A DNA stretch of 64,000 bases from Coix lacryma-jobi var. lacryma-jobi (Eukaryota; Streptophyta; Magnoliopsida; Poales; Poaceae). Positions 20,414-31,747 of the stretch are shown one piece after another. Under the pieces are notes generated by a model. It was given only the letters and a program-made list of their open reading frames with translations, ran no database searches and had not been told where the DNA came from. A program made the position numbers and the translations under genes. The DNA lies in contig CM019825.1 in assembly GCA_009763385.1 (NCBI GenBank), positions 24,460,953 to 24,524,952 of the forward strand, given 5' to 3'. The stretch's first letter is position 1. The number at the start of each line of letters is the position of its first letter.

Positions 20414-23400
20414 TGTGGCGGAACGGCCCTAATCCCATGGCCCACCGGTCCCTGTCATCCACTGACAGTCGAACTGATGTTCCGTGTGATTAAGACTGTT
20501 CGTCACTGGGCTGCATCAGCGCCCATCGTCCGCAGGATCATCTCACAATTCGGTTACAGCATTGGATACTTTTACAAATAACATCGGAATACAGAGCGGA
20601 AGACTTAAATAACATTAGTTTTACAAACCGAGGTTCCAGATAAAATTAAAGGTGCAGTTATTACAAACCAAGTTCGGGAGATAGAAAATAGGCAACGTAG
20701 CGGAGTACAACAAATTAAGATACTTGCAATCACCCAGCCCGAGGGTGTACACTTTACTCTTCGGCCTCATCGGCCTCTTCCTGGACGATGGTCATGCAGC
20801 AGGGCGCAAGACACACCGGGGACTCAGTCATACCTGCAGCATGGGTAACAAACCCTGAGTACGGGGGTACTCAACAAGACTTACCCGACTAAAGAAAAAG
20901 GGGAGAAGACTCAGGAATGAGAGGCTTAGGTAGTCAAGGTAAGGCTTAAGCAAGATCAAGTATTTTGCAGAAAAAGCATTTTGAAATCCTTGTTTTATTT
21001 TTTTGGAAAGGTTCCAGTATTTCTCAATTCTCCATTGTCATGATTCATTTTACCTTTCAAAAACATACCTAGTTGAGAACCACTCTCCGTTGACAGTCAG
21101 TGACCAAGTCTCCATAACCGAGGAGCAACGTTAATCCGGATAAATAATACTCAGCTGAGGATCCCTATCCACACTGCATATGTAGCACCCAAGCTTGCAT
21201 ATGCCAACTCGTCTACCACGATTCCTCCAAGATTGGGCCCGGTCCTACGCCACCCGGAAGTACAGTACACCACTCCTATCCAGGTACGACGACCACGTGG
21301 GTACATGCTACTTCCGCCATCTCTCCACTCCCGTTGCGCGGTTGTCGGTCCAATAAAGGATTCCTCGGAGCCAGAGCTTTCCGAAGTATGTGAATAGTTG
21401 CAAGTCTTGGCCAGCAGGCCCCATACGGATGGTCCCTAAATTTTTCCGCCAGCGACAAGCACCTTGGGACTCTAACCCAAGAGTACAGGTTCTGTCGGTT
21501 TTTCAACCCTGTCCCGGTCGGTGTCAACTGTTGAGTCCCGGACTACAACATGACGGCACCGTACGCTCGGACAACCTCTCCTCGCTGTTGACTAGGTACG
21601 GATCAGATACTTAGCCAACAGGCAGGGAGTAAAGTCAAATTCCCATAAAAATTCTTTAAGTGATCACACTTTTGAAATTGGCATTTTTATTGCAAATCTA
21701 TTGTATAGCATCACTAAGCATTTTGCAAATAGTTTTTAAAACAGGGCAGGTGGATCTTCTGGTGGAGGTAAACAATGCAGGTAATAGGTCATCACACAAC
21801 TCCTATAACCTAATGCAGTAGTTTAACTCAAAAGCATTTTAAGAAAACTTTTATAAAAGCGAGGTAGGGTTAAAATGCACCGGGGCTTGCCTTGAAGAGC
21901 AAAAAGGACAGGGCTCGGGGTCGGCAGTGCAGGTGTCGGAGCTCGAGGTCGCCTCAGGGGTAGGTTCGTCAGCGGCTGCTTCGACTTTGACGCCTTCTCC
22001 TTCGGTCACTATACGGATGCAATGATGTATGCTTATGAGGATGCTGACATGATCAAAACAGCATAGGACAAAACCTACTGATTCTAGAGTACAACTTTCT
22101 ATCGTGTAATTAACTTCTAGAACAGACACAAAGTTACTTATCTTGATCTCTAAACAAAATTAATCAACCTATTAAGCATCATTTATCCGACCTAAACACA
22201 AAACAAGCATGGCATCACAAACATCATAGACCAAATGGGTGGGGGTCTATGAACAGCAAACAATCCCAAAAGTCACTCACAGGGCATACAACATGAACTC
22301 TACTTGATTTTTTTTTCTATTTTTCCTAATTATATAAAAAGGTCATTTTATGCAGTTGCTCCAAAATTTACCCAATTAATCTCATAGGTTCATTATGGTA
22401 TAAATAGATGTAAAAACAAATTTCATAAATTTTGGAGATCATTAAGGTGCTTAACAAAAATCAAACATTCAATTAACAAAAGGCACTATTTAACAATTTA
22501 AATAAATACCCAAAAATCAACTTGCTCCAAAAGGCCTCAAAATTTCACCAGAGACTAAACATGCCATAACTAGCACATAAAAATTTATCTCATGATTTTT
22601 GGAGCTACACATGATTTTCTAAAAATCCAAAACCATCCATTTATTAATTAAAAGAGGGATTTTACATTTTCAAATTCTTGCAGAAAAGTCAAGTTTTATA
22701 TTTTTATAAAATACTTCAAGGTATAAAGAGTCTACCATGAATTTTTCAGAATTTTTGGAGCAACACAGAAAATCATACAAAAAGAAGAAAAAGAAACACT
22801 ATTCACAACTTCCTAAAGAGGAAAAGAGCGCTGTGCTCCTTCCTCGCAAGGCTCGGGCGAAACGCGCGGCGGACGCAGGGCTCGGGCGAAACGGAAGCGA
22901 TCGTCCGTCTGAGGCCTGGCTGGGAGGCTCGGGCGAGACGGAAACAATCGTCCGTCCGAGGCCTGGCTGGGAGGCTCGGGCGAGACGGAAACGCGGGTTC
23001 GTTCGAGGCTTGGCTCGGGCAAGGCGGAGGGTGCACGCTTGCTCGAGGCTAGGCTCGGTGAAATGGTGAGGGTGTGTGTCTACTCAAGACCTGGCTCGAG
23101 CTAGACAGTGTGTGAGTGCTTGCTCGAGGCCTGGCTCGAGCGAAGCGGTGTGGGTGTGTGAGTCCGCTCGAGACCTGGCTCGAGCGAGACGGTGAGGGTG
23201 TGTGTTCGCTCGAGGCCTGGCTCGAGCGAAACGGTGAACGTGTATCCGCTCGAGGCCTGGCTCGAGCTTTGCGCCGTGGAAGCAGAGACCGGGGAGGGTT
23301 TTGAGTGCTTACCACGGGTCGGAGGCAGGGCTCGGCGGGGCGGAACAAGGGTCGAAGGAGGGAGCTCGACGTTGGCGGTGCTTCGGCGGAGCTCTCTCGG

Positions 23401-24765
23401 CGGCGAGCGGCGTGCCGGCGGGTCTGTCCACCAAAAGAGGTCGCCGAGGAGCGGTTAGGAGCGCGCTGAGGTGAGGAAGAAAGGGCAGGGGTCGGAGGGA
23501 AGAGGGAAGTACTTACGGCGGCGAATTTCTCGCTTAACCGACGCGCGGCTGTTCGCCGGGGTTGGAGAAGAACCGTTCGCGCCGGCGAAAGGAGCGGCGG
23601 AGGGGTGAAATTGGTTGCTCCGGAAGGTGGAGAAGCTCAAGGCGATGGCAGCGGCGGGCTCGGCTGGTGCTGGGGTGGTCTGGTGACTCGGGGCGCCGTG
23701 GTGGCGGCAATGGCGGAACTCGGCGGCTTCTTATAGCCGCGGGCGGAGCTGGGGAGGGGTCCGGGCGAGGGGTGAGAGCGCTCGCGCGACATTAAAGGAG
23801 GTAGGGAACATGGTAGGGCGGCTCGGTGCGGCGGGGAACGCGCGCGCGGCGGGGCGGCTTGCCGGCGGCCGGCAGCTGCCCGCTGTCCGCGGCCGTAGGG
23901 GAAGAGGGAGGGGTAGGGAACGGCGAAGGCAGGCGTAGGTAGGGGCCGAGAGGAAACACGAGCGCCATCGCTTGGCCGCGCGCGGCACGGGCGCGGGTCA
24001 GCCAGGCTCGGCTTGGGCGGCGAGGCTCGCGCGTGGCGCGGCGGCCTTGCCGGTGGCCGGGGCCCCCTGGCTTTAAAGTTCGTGCACAGTGACGACACTT
24101 AAAGCAAAACTTCCCCTTTCTGAAATCTTGAAATTACTCCCAAAACTTGAACTACACAAAGAAAACTCAAAACACCAAAGTTGCTTAAAATTTTGAGATC
24201 TACAACTTTGCCAATATAAACTTTTTCTGAAACTCAAAAGTTTTTGAGATAATTTTGGAAACCGAAAAAGGGACAAAATTGAAGTTTGAAGGAATTTGAA
24301 ATTACTTCTGATTTTGTATTGAAACTTGAAAATTTGCAAATACCAAAGTTGTTTCTTTTGACAAAATCTACAACTTTGCTAAAAGGACCAACCTCAAATT
24401 TTGAATAGTTTTTTAAATTAATAAAAGAGGGGTAAAAACCAGGGTTTGGAAATCAGGGTTTTTCAAAAGGAATTTAAATTCTATTTCTGATTTTTAACTT
24501 TGATCAACACAACAAAACATCAAGACACTCAACTGAACAAGATTTACACAAAGCTAGACACAGAGATGAAATTACCATTTTGCCCTTAAAGGAAGATTTG
24601 GGCCTTTAGGGTTTTTTTGAAAAAGAGATCACTACACAAGTCACCTCAGAAAAAGGTAAATGCAAAACAAGCATTAGGCAAACATAAATGTATGGCAAGA
24701 AAGATTAATGACTAAAGATGATGACATGTCAGGTTAATTACATATTAATCAGCATAGGTGTTACA
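20414..24765 (+). mobile_element. Probable 4.35-kb solo LTR inside gag
   Basis: The insert starts TGTGGCGG and ends GTGTTACA, is flanked by GAGCA on both sides (20409-20413, 24766-24770), and has no coding sequence and no internal repeat of its own ends. That combination fits a solo LTR left by recombination between two LTRs. The length and the stretches of AT-rich sequence with ACAACTTTG words resemble the very long LTRs of Tekay/Del-type or Tat-type gypsy elements, but the family is not certain. The 22850-23290 part carries a GC-rich minisatellite. The orientation is not independently determined. Confidence 0.72.
22850..23290 (+). repeat. GC-rich minisatellite in the solo LTR
   Basis: Repeats of a GGCTCGGGCGAGACGG ... 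GAGGCCTGGCT unit start at 22850, 22879, 22926, 22973 and 23012 and continue in a diverged form (CTCGAGCGAGACGG) to about 23290. The spacing is 29-47 bp. The same core is the 49-bp VNTR of the RIRE2-like LTRs at 58.5-59.6 kb. Confidence 0.8.
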
Positions 24766-26734
24766 GAGCATTTCACCTTCTAGTGATGATTTGACCTATC
24801 TATCTAAAGAGGAAGTGAAATGCTTACAACACAATGCTCAAGCCTCTAATGTCTTATTTAGTGCTTTGAGTGAAGATGTTTTTGATGCCATCATATTTAG
24901 AGATGGTGAACCTCTTGAGGATGCTCATGTCATTTGGACCACACTCAAAGAAAGATATGACAAGTCCAAATGTGATGAGAAGTTGCTCTCATTGGAGGAA
25001 CCACTTGAGGAGTGCTCAACTTCACCAACAAATGAAGAGCCTCAAGTGATTCTCTCAAAAGGCATAGTTGATCATGCCACAACCACTCCCTTACCAACAT
25101 ATGTGAAAGGTAATGAAATGGTTGGTGAGAACAAGGATTATACATGTGGTACTTCTACTTCCTATAGTTCTTGTGAGACTAACATTTTGAAGGAAGAAGA
25201 AGCTTGTGATCGGTGAAGGCCAAGTGATGAATCCACTTCACCAATGTGCTCAACTATTCATGCCACTTCTCATGTATGTCTTGTGGCAAAGGGTAAGAAG
25301 GTAAAATCAAAAGCCAAACCTTCTCCACCTCCTAGTGACATCTCTAGTAGTGATCTTAGTGATACTTCTAGTGATGATGATTCTATTGATGAAGAAATAA
25401 ATAACATAACTAAAAATTTGGATAGAAAGACCAAGTTATTTATTTCCAAGCTAATGGAGGAATTAGAGGCAACACAAGCTGAGCTAAAATCTAGAGAAAA
25501 GACTCTAATTAAACAAGAGGATCTTTACATTGCTAGCAAGGAAGCTCTTGCATTGGAGAGAAGTGAGGTGGACACCTTGCACAAGGCTTTGGCCAAAGAG
25601 CAAGATGTCCATGCTCTCCTAAAGAAGGATCATATTACACTCAAGGAAAAGTATTGTAGCTTGAATGGCAAGCACAAAGAACTTGAGGAGCAATATAGCC
25701 TTCTTTGGGAGAGCAACTCACATCCTTCCAAGGCAAGTGATGTCTCTACTCCCTCCACTAGTCAAGGTTGTGGAAAAAGCTTTAATCTTGATTTGAATAT
25801 TTATGCCACTAACCTTGCTAATATGGAGGCTATGAGAAAAGAGATTGCTAGGCTCAATGAGATCATAGCAAAAGAGTGCATGGATGGCAAGAAGGTGGAA
25901 AATAGCTTTGAGTGTGCTCAGTCCATGATCAAGGGCAAAGTTGGTACAGATCAGCCTGCACAGATGGTGGCACAACAACAGCCCCGAGCAGCACAGCCAC
26001 CCAAGGGCGGCAGTGCCGCAATGAAGGGTGGTAGTGCCGCTCCCCATAGAAAAGGGAAGGCTACCACTTATGCCCCTGGTCAGGTCAAGCTCATGAAGAA
26101 GGTCTCCAAATCAAAGCAAGAGCCCCAGAAAGCAAAGAAGACTCCCATCACTTGCTTCAAGTGCAAGAAAGAGGGTCACCATGCAAGGGATTGCTCCTTG
26201 AAGAAAGAAGCAAACGTCATGAGCAACATTCAAGAGAAGAAAAAGATGGCTCATGGCAAGTGCTCCAACATGGGACACAATGCCTCGATGTGTTCCAACA
26301 AGGTTGATGACCAAGCCACACTTCCAAACAAGAAGACAAGAAGAAGTAAGAGGAAGTGTTATGAGTGCAATGAGAAGGGTCATGAAATTGCATCATGCCC
26401 CTACATGAAGGATAAAGGCTTGATATCATCAAGAAAGAGGCTCAGTAGCAAGGTAGCAAGCAAATTGCAAGAAAACAAGGCTAAGAATAACAAGACACGC
26501 CTATGCTACACTTGTAGAGGAAAGGGACACCTAAGTGTGGAGTGTCCCATGGGTAACACTCTTAAGCCAAACTTGTCAATTGATTCAAAATTGCTTAGGA
26601 GGCCCAAAAATGACACTTGTGCTAGAAAGGTGATTGGTTCACCATATACTAGCACAAAGGCCATTTGGGTGCCTAAGTCTCTTGTGACTAACCTTGATGG
26701 ACCCATCTTGGTATGGGTACCAAATTGTGCTTAA

Positions 26735-29700
26735 TAAGTGTTGTAGGTACTTGAAAGTGATATGAAGCCTTGGGGTGCTTGAGCAAGTCTTATTGAAAAT
26801 ATCATCTCAAGCTATCAATCTTATTCATATTGACTATTCTATCAAGATTGATCCAAGGATGAATTGATGGATATATCTCTAACTTCATACTCATCTCGGT
26901 AACAAGTACCTAACCCTTGCTAGCTAGCCACTTGACTTGTGTAGTCTCTAGTAGTTCACAAATATGTGTATGTTTGTGAATTATTAGGAGTGGCTAGAGT
27001 ACTTTGAGTTCAAATGAATCATCTTTCATATGATGCTTTTAATGGCTCTCTAGTAGAGCAAGATCTTATTCATGTTGTAGGTAATGAGGAACCACTTTGT
27101 GAGACAATCAAGAAAATGCCCATTTATGATATAAGACCATAAGAAGTTCTGGGTACAAAGATAGGAGATCCTCAAGCTACTATTGCACCAAATTCCGCTG
27201 ACATCTCTGATATGGTAGTACCATGCCTCAGAGCGGCAGTGCCGCGCCTCAGAGCGGCAGTGCCTCCCCTATGCAGACAGTAGTGGTTGAGATAAGTCCA
27301 AGCAATGGATGAAGTCTACAACATGATGATAAGCAAAGTGAAGATGAAGAAGCCACCTCATCCATTATGTTTCAAGAAGGGTGGTAACATCTAAATCTCA
27401 AGTGCAATTTATTTCAAATCTTATCTCTTTGTGTCTTGTGTAGTCACTTAGGGAAAGAAACCACTTGAGGATATGTATTGGTTGTTGGTCATGGAAGAAA
27501 AGTATGATTGGAATTTCACAACAAGCAACATACATGACTTGGTGTTCTTTGTGGACCTCAAACCAAGAATTTCAAGAAAGCTCAAGTAGAAGCACTTATC
27601 ACTCAAATCTCAAGAACTCTCTACTTAATGAAATCTTGTCATATGGTAGATTGGCAAATTCTCATTCTCATCTTATGGCCATCTACATGCTCAAATGGTT
27701 GTGAGTATTTCTTGGCATAAGTTAAATTTGATTATTCTATTGTTGTCGTGACCTAGACATAGAGTAAAATGCCATGTTCTTAAATGAATAGAGTGCTATG
27801 TGAGAAATTCAAATACTTAGAGCACTTATAAAAGGGGAATTTACTCTATGACTAGAGTTGTGAGACTAACCATTTCTCTAAGTGATTTATGTAGTCTCAC
27901 TAAATGAGAATGTGTTTCTTAAATGGAGTGTGCTATCATATCAATGCCATCAATCCAAAACTATGTGATGTGTTCTCTCTAGTTAATTTTGGGTTGATTC
28001 GTCTATGTTAGCCACTCACCATAATATGGCTTAAATCTACCCTTTGGACTTAATTGACCAACCATGCACATTCACATTTCCATTCGACTCAAAAGAGTGT
28101 GCATGCGGCATTAAGGGAGATTTAATCCATGTTATGAGGTTTCTCTATTTTGGTAGCTCATTTGCCTTCCACACATAAAGGGTTACTAAATGAGAAACTA
28201 GTGCTTGTGCTACTAATACCTCTTGTGTTGAGCTTATTCATAGGAAATCAATAAGAAGAGGTTGTGCCTATTCATTTGGATGCATCACAAGCCTAAAGGT
28301 TACTCTTCACCTAAAGCAAGATGAGGTTGGTAGAAGTCGGAGTGTGTTGACTCACTCTCAAGATGTGGAGGCTCCTCATGTTGAAGATAATCTACAACCT
28401 ACTACTGATGTGCGAGCAGCAGTGCCGCTCAGCGGGCAGCACTGCCGGGCCACGGGCAGCACTGCCGGGCCATGAGCAGCACTGCTGCGCCATGAGCAGC
28501 ACTGCTGCACACCTCCACACACAGCAGCTGACAACCGTCCATTTTGTGGACCTAGAGCATGATGTTGAGGTTGAGTTGGATATGCTATATTGGAAGAACT
28601 CATAATACTACAAATATTGATAAGAGGACTGAATGGTAATAACATCTTGTGAGTGTTCTAAGCCAAAACCACCTCATTATTGGACAAGAGGAGAAGAATT
28701 GTAAAAATTATCAAATCTGTCCAGAAATCTGAAATTTTGAGTTAGCTGCTTTCAAGCATGGATTTGGAGGTTCAAACACTGATGAATTGACCTGAAACTT
28801 TGTGAGCATGCTATATATATCTAGTACTTGTTGTTTTACAGTTGGGATGCAGTTTGGTTTAGAAGAAAATCAGTTTCAGTTGAATTTTGTCAGCCTCAGC
28901 ACTGCAGTTTCAGACTTGAGCAGTTTTGGTAGAAAATAGATTTGACTGATCAAATGGAATCCAAATGGGCTGAAATTTTGACAGCAGTTAGAGGACTCAT
29001 AGATGAACATTTCTACCAAATGTCATGCATATTGGACCTGTAATATGGGAGATATGAATTTTTCACCAAGCAAGATAGAATCTGAAAATTACTGTATGAA
29101 GTTGGATTGCATTGCAACAACAAGTTTCGGTTGGCTCTCAAGTTGGTCATGAAGAATCAGTGAAGATGAGAAGCATCAGTTTGGTCCAAAGGATTTCAAA
29201 TGAGAGAGAAGGACACATACAAGTATCCAAAAGAGTTGGAACCAAATTGCAAGCAAGCTTGAAGGAGTTTGAAATCAATTGGAATGTAGTGTAAACTTCT
29301 CCCTTGACCCCAGGATCATTGATATGCATGAGTGTACTTTGTGTACTCTTGTATGCACAAATTGAGGGGGAGTTTACTCTATATCTTGTGGGACAAATGG
29401 CTTCTCTCAAGTTTAAATTGTGCAGTTCCACACATTGCAAGGATGGATGTTCCTTCGGATTCACATTGGGTACTTCACAGTTCCCATGGTGGTCTTGGTC
29501 TTTATAAACCAAGTTCTCTCGGCTTAGTGTCGAATGCCCCAATCCTTTAGTGGAACATGTTTCTAATGAGTTGGAGAAAATAATTGAAGGGTGGACTCTC
29601 ATTGTCAAATTCTCTACTCTAGAGCTCATCAAGTGCACATGATCCATCCTATTGATCAACCAAGACCTTGTCAATAAAGAGTGGTAACTCCTAGTTCACA

Positions 29701-31734
29701 ATTTGCAAATTTCATGAATTTTACCATTTGCTCTCTATGTGAGTTGCTTTAGGTAAAGAAAGAAATAAGAATCTATTATGGATCTTGGATGACCACAAAA
29801 GCTTCAATTCACCACATTTCATCATGTGAGAACTATGGCCATCCAAATCATTGAAATCTTACTTATATGATGGTCATGTCAATCAAAATTTATGTGGTGG
29901 TCTAGCTACCTTAGTGGTGGTATGTTTTCTTGGCATAATTTCAATTGTTGCAAACTTATCATGCCTTGACCAAAATATAGGGTGAACTCCTCTAGACTCT
30001 TAAACCGATTCAAGTGCATTTCACAAGTAATTCGAGTACTTGGTGCACAAATTGAGGGGGAGCTCAGTCTATGTCTTGTGTCTTTTGGGACTAACATTTT
30101 CTTCTAGTGAACTTGTGTAGTCTCTTGGTGAGAATGAGTTTCTCTTGGGTATTCTACATAACCAAATCAATCCAAATTGGTAAAGATATCTCTCATATTC
30201 ATTTGGATTGCAACTTTAACTCTTATGTAGCTACTCTCCATAATATAGCTTAAATTCCCTTGATTGGACTTAATTGACCAAAAGTCCATATGTTCTACTT
30301 TCCACATACATATGTATGCACTATCAAATAGGGGGAATTTAGTCTATGCTATGAGGTTTGCAATTAGTGATCCACATGCCTTCCACATCCAAATGGTCAC
30401 TAGTTGTAAACTGTAGCTTGTGCAATTTAATGTTATCTCTTGTCTTTGTGAGCATTCCCTAGGAGACATCTAGGTGATATTATGAGATACGAGCATCCAT
30501 TCCTATTGGCATCAACTTGTGAAGATTCCTTCCATTGGTGTCAAACTATGAAGATCATATTTCAATTGATATTGGTGGATAATCTTTCAATTTGGTATAT
30601 CAAGAAATATGTCTTCAATTGGTATCTCAAAATGAAAACAAGAGCTAGCAATGGATTTTCAACTAAGATGGAGCACAAGTTTGAAATGTCTCCTTGAAGA
30701 TGATGAAAAGGAGAGATGGGCACAAATGAGATCTTTTGCTTAATGAAGTGCTAGGCCCATCAAAGCACTAAATTCAAAATCATCATTATGGTGGAGATTA
30801 TGAGGCTTAGAACAAAGGTATATCACTCTATGAACATTTGTATTACCTTTGTGCATCTAGGCCCTTACATGCTAGAGTGTGCATGTGTATGCAATATTTT
30901 GAGTCACACCATGAGTTTGTTCTTGTGGTGACGATTAGAGAATGAGTTAGATATTTGGTTGATACCTCTTGTGGTGATTATGTGAGTTTGTCTCATGTTA
31001 TGTCACCTATGTGAGGTATGAGCTAAATATGCTAACCTCTTGAGAATCTTGACTTAAAGTGTTGCATACTTTGTTTGGTAGAAAAACATAGAAGAGAAAT
31101 CATATATGCTAAACTTTTACCTACCTCTAGCCCTCACTTGTCTACCATCATTTCTTCCTTTTGGTGGAGAGATCCTTTTTGGAGATTAATGCCAAAGGGG
31201 GAGAAATTTTGGGGGACATTGTAAGGGAAGAGAGATTGATATGAGGATGGAAAGGGGGGAGAGATCCTTTTTGGAGATTAATGCCAAAGGGGGAGAAATT
31301 TTGGGGGACATTGTAATGGAAGAGAGATTGATATGAGGATGGAAAGGGGTAAATCGATGCTCTTGATAGGGACAATTTATGCTAGTGTGTGACATTCATG
31401 TGAGTGGTGCTTGCATTCTCTAGTGTTGTTCAGGCAGGTGCAGCAGTACCGCTCTCTGGTGCGGCAGTGCCGCCCTCTGCTTGTCAGCAATCCTTGAGTG
31501 CATGAACTGTCATAAGCATCATGATTGTCATGTTAACACCTTGCACCCCACGAATGCTAAGATATAGGAGAGTTTCCACACTTTGTCTTAAATATGTGCA
31601 TTTGGCATTTGAGGCCAAAATTTGAAATTCCTTTCAATGCACACATTTAGGGGGAGCTCACTATATCATAGGATTCAAAATCTTAAAGTTTATCAATCTC
31701 CTGTAAGCTTTAATTGTGTTGTCATCAATCACCA
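26735..31734 (+). other. Non-coding 3' half of the Sirevirus-like element (no pol)
   Basis: Five kilobases between gag and the 3' LTR with only short unrelated ORFs. It contains repeated purine tracts in similar contexts (AAATTGAGGGGGAG at about 29361 and 30051, a weaker one at 30330, TTTAGGGGGAGCTC near 31647), CGGCAGTGCCG-type words at 27230-27266, 28411-28505 and 31438-31470, and a 92-bp tandem duplication. No protease, integrase, RT or envelope-like ORF is detectable in any frame. Confidence 0.7.
31167..31348 (+). repeat. 92-bp tandem duplication with purine tracts
   Basis: Two copies (31167-31258 and 31259-31348) of a unit containing AAAGGGGGAGAAATTTTGGG. Each carries a polypurine-tract-like GGGGGAG. 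Confidence 0.85.
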
Positions 31735-31747
31735 AAAAGGGGGAGAT
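31735..31747 (+). other. Polypurine tract
   Basis: AAAAAGGGGGAGA lies directly before the 3' LTR and would prime plus-strand DNA synthesis. Confidence 0.85.

Larger units (their letters stand above)
20281..26734 (+). pseudogene. Sirevirus-like gag, split by a solo LTR and one stop
   Basis: Gag begins at ATG 20281 (LLLSDGSNYASWSASVL), is interrupted at 20414 and resumes in frame at 24771 after the insert and its duplicated GAGCA. It then reads to 26734 except for a TGA at 25214-25216, which sits where CGA would be expected. The first part is the UBN2-type copia gag domain. The second holds a coiled coil (about 25400-25900) and CCHC knuckles of the form C-x2-C-x4-H-x4-C (CFKCKKEGHHARDC, CYECNEKGHEIASC, CYTCRGKGHLSVEC) plus a degenerate fourth, ending IWVPKSLVTN. 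Role: RNA binding and particle formation. Pol, which normally follows, is absent. Confidence 0.9.

Noticed and set aside
26735..31747. Envelope-like gene expected in some Sireviruses
   Set aside because: No ORF of suitable length or with signal or membrane features is present in the region.
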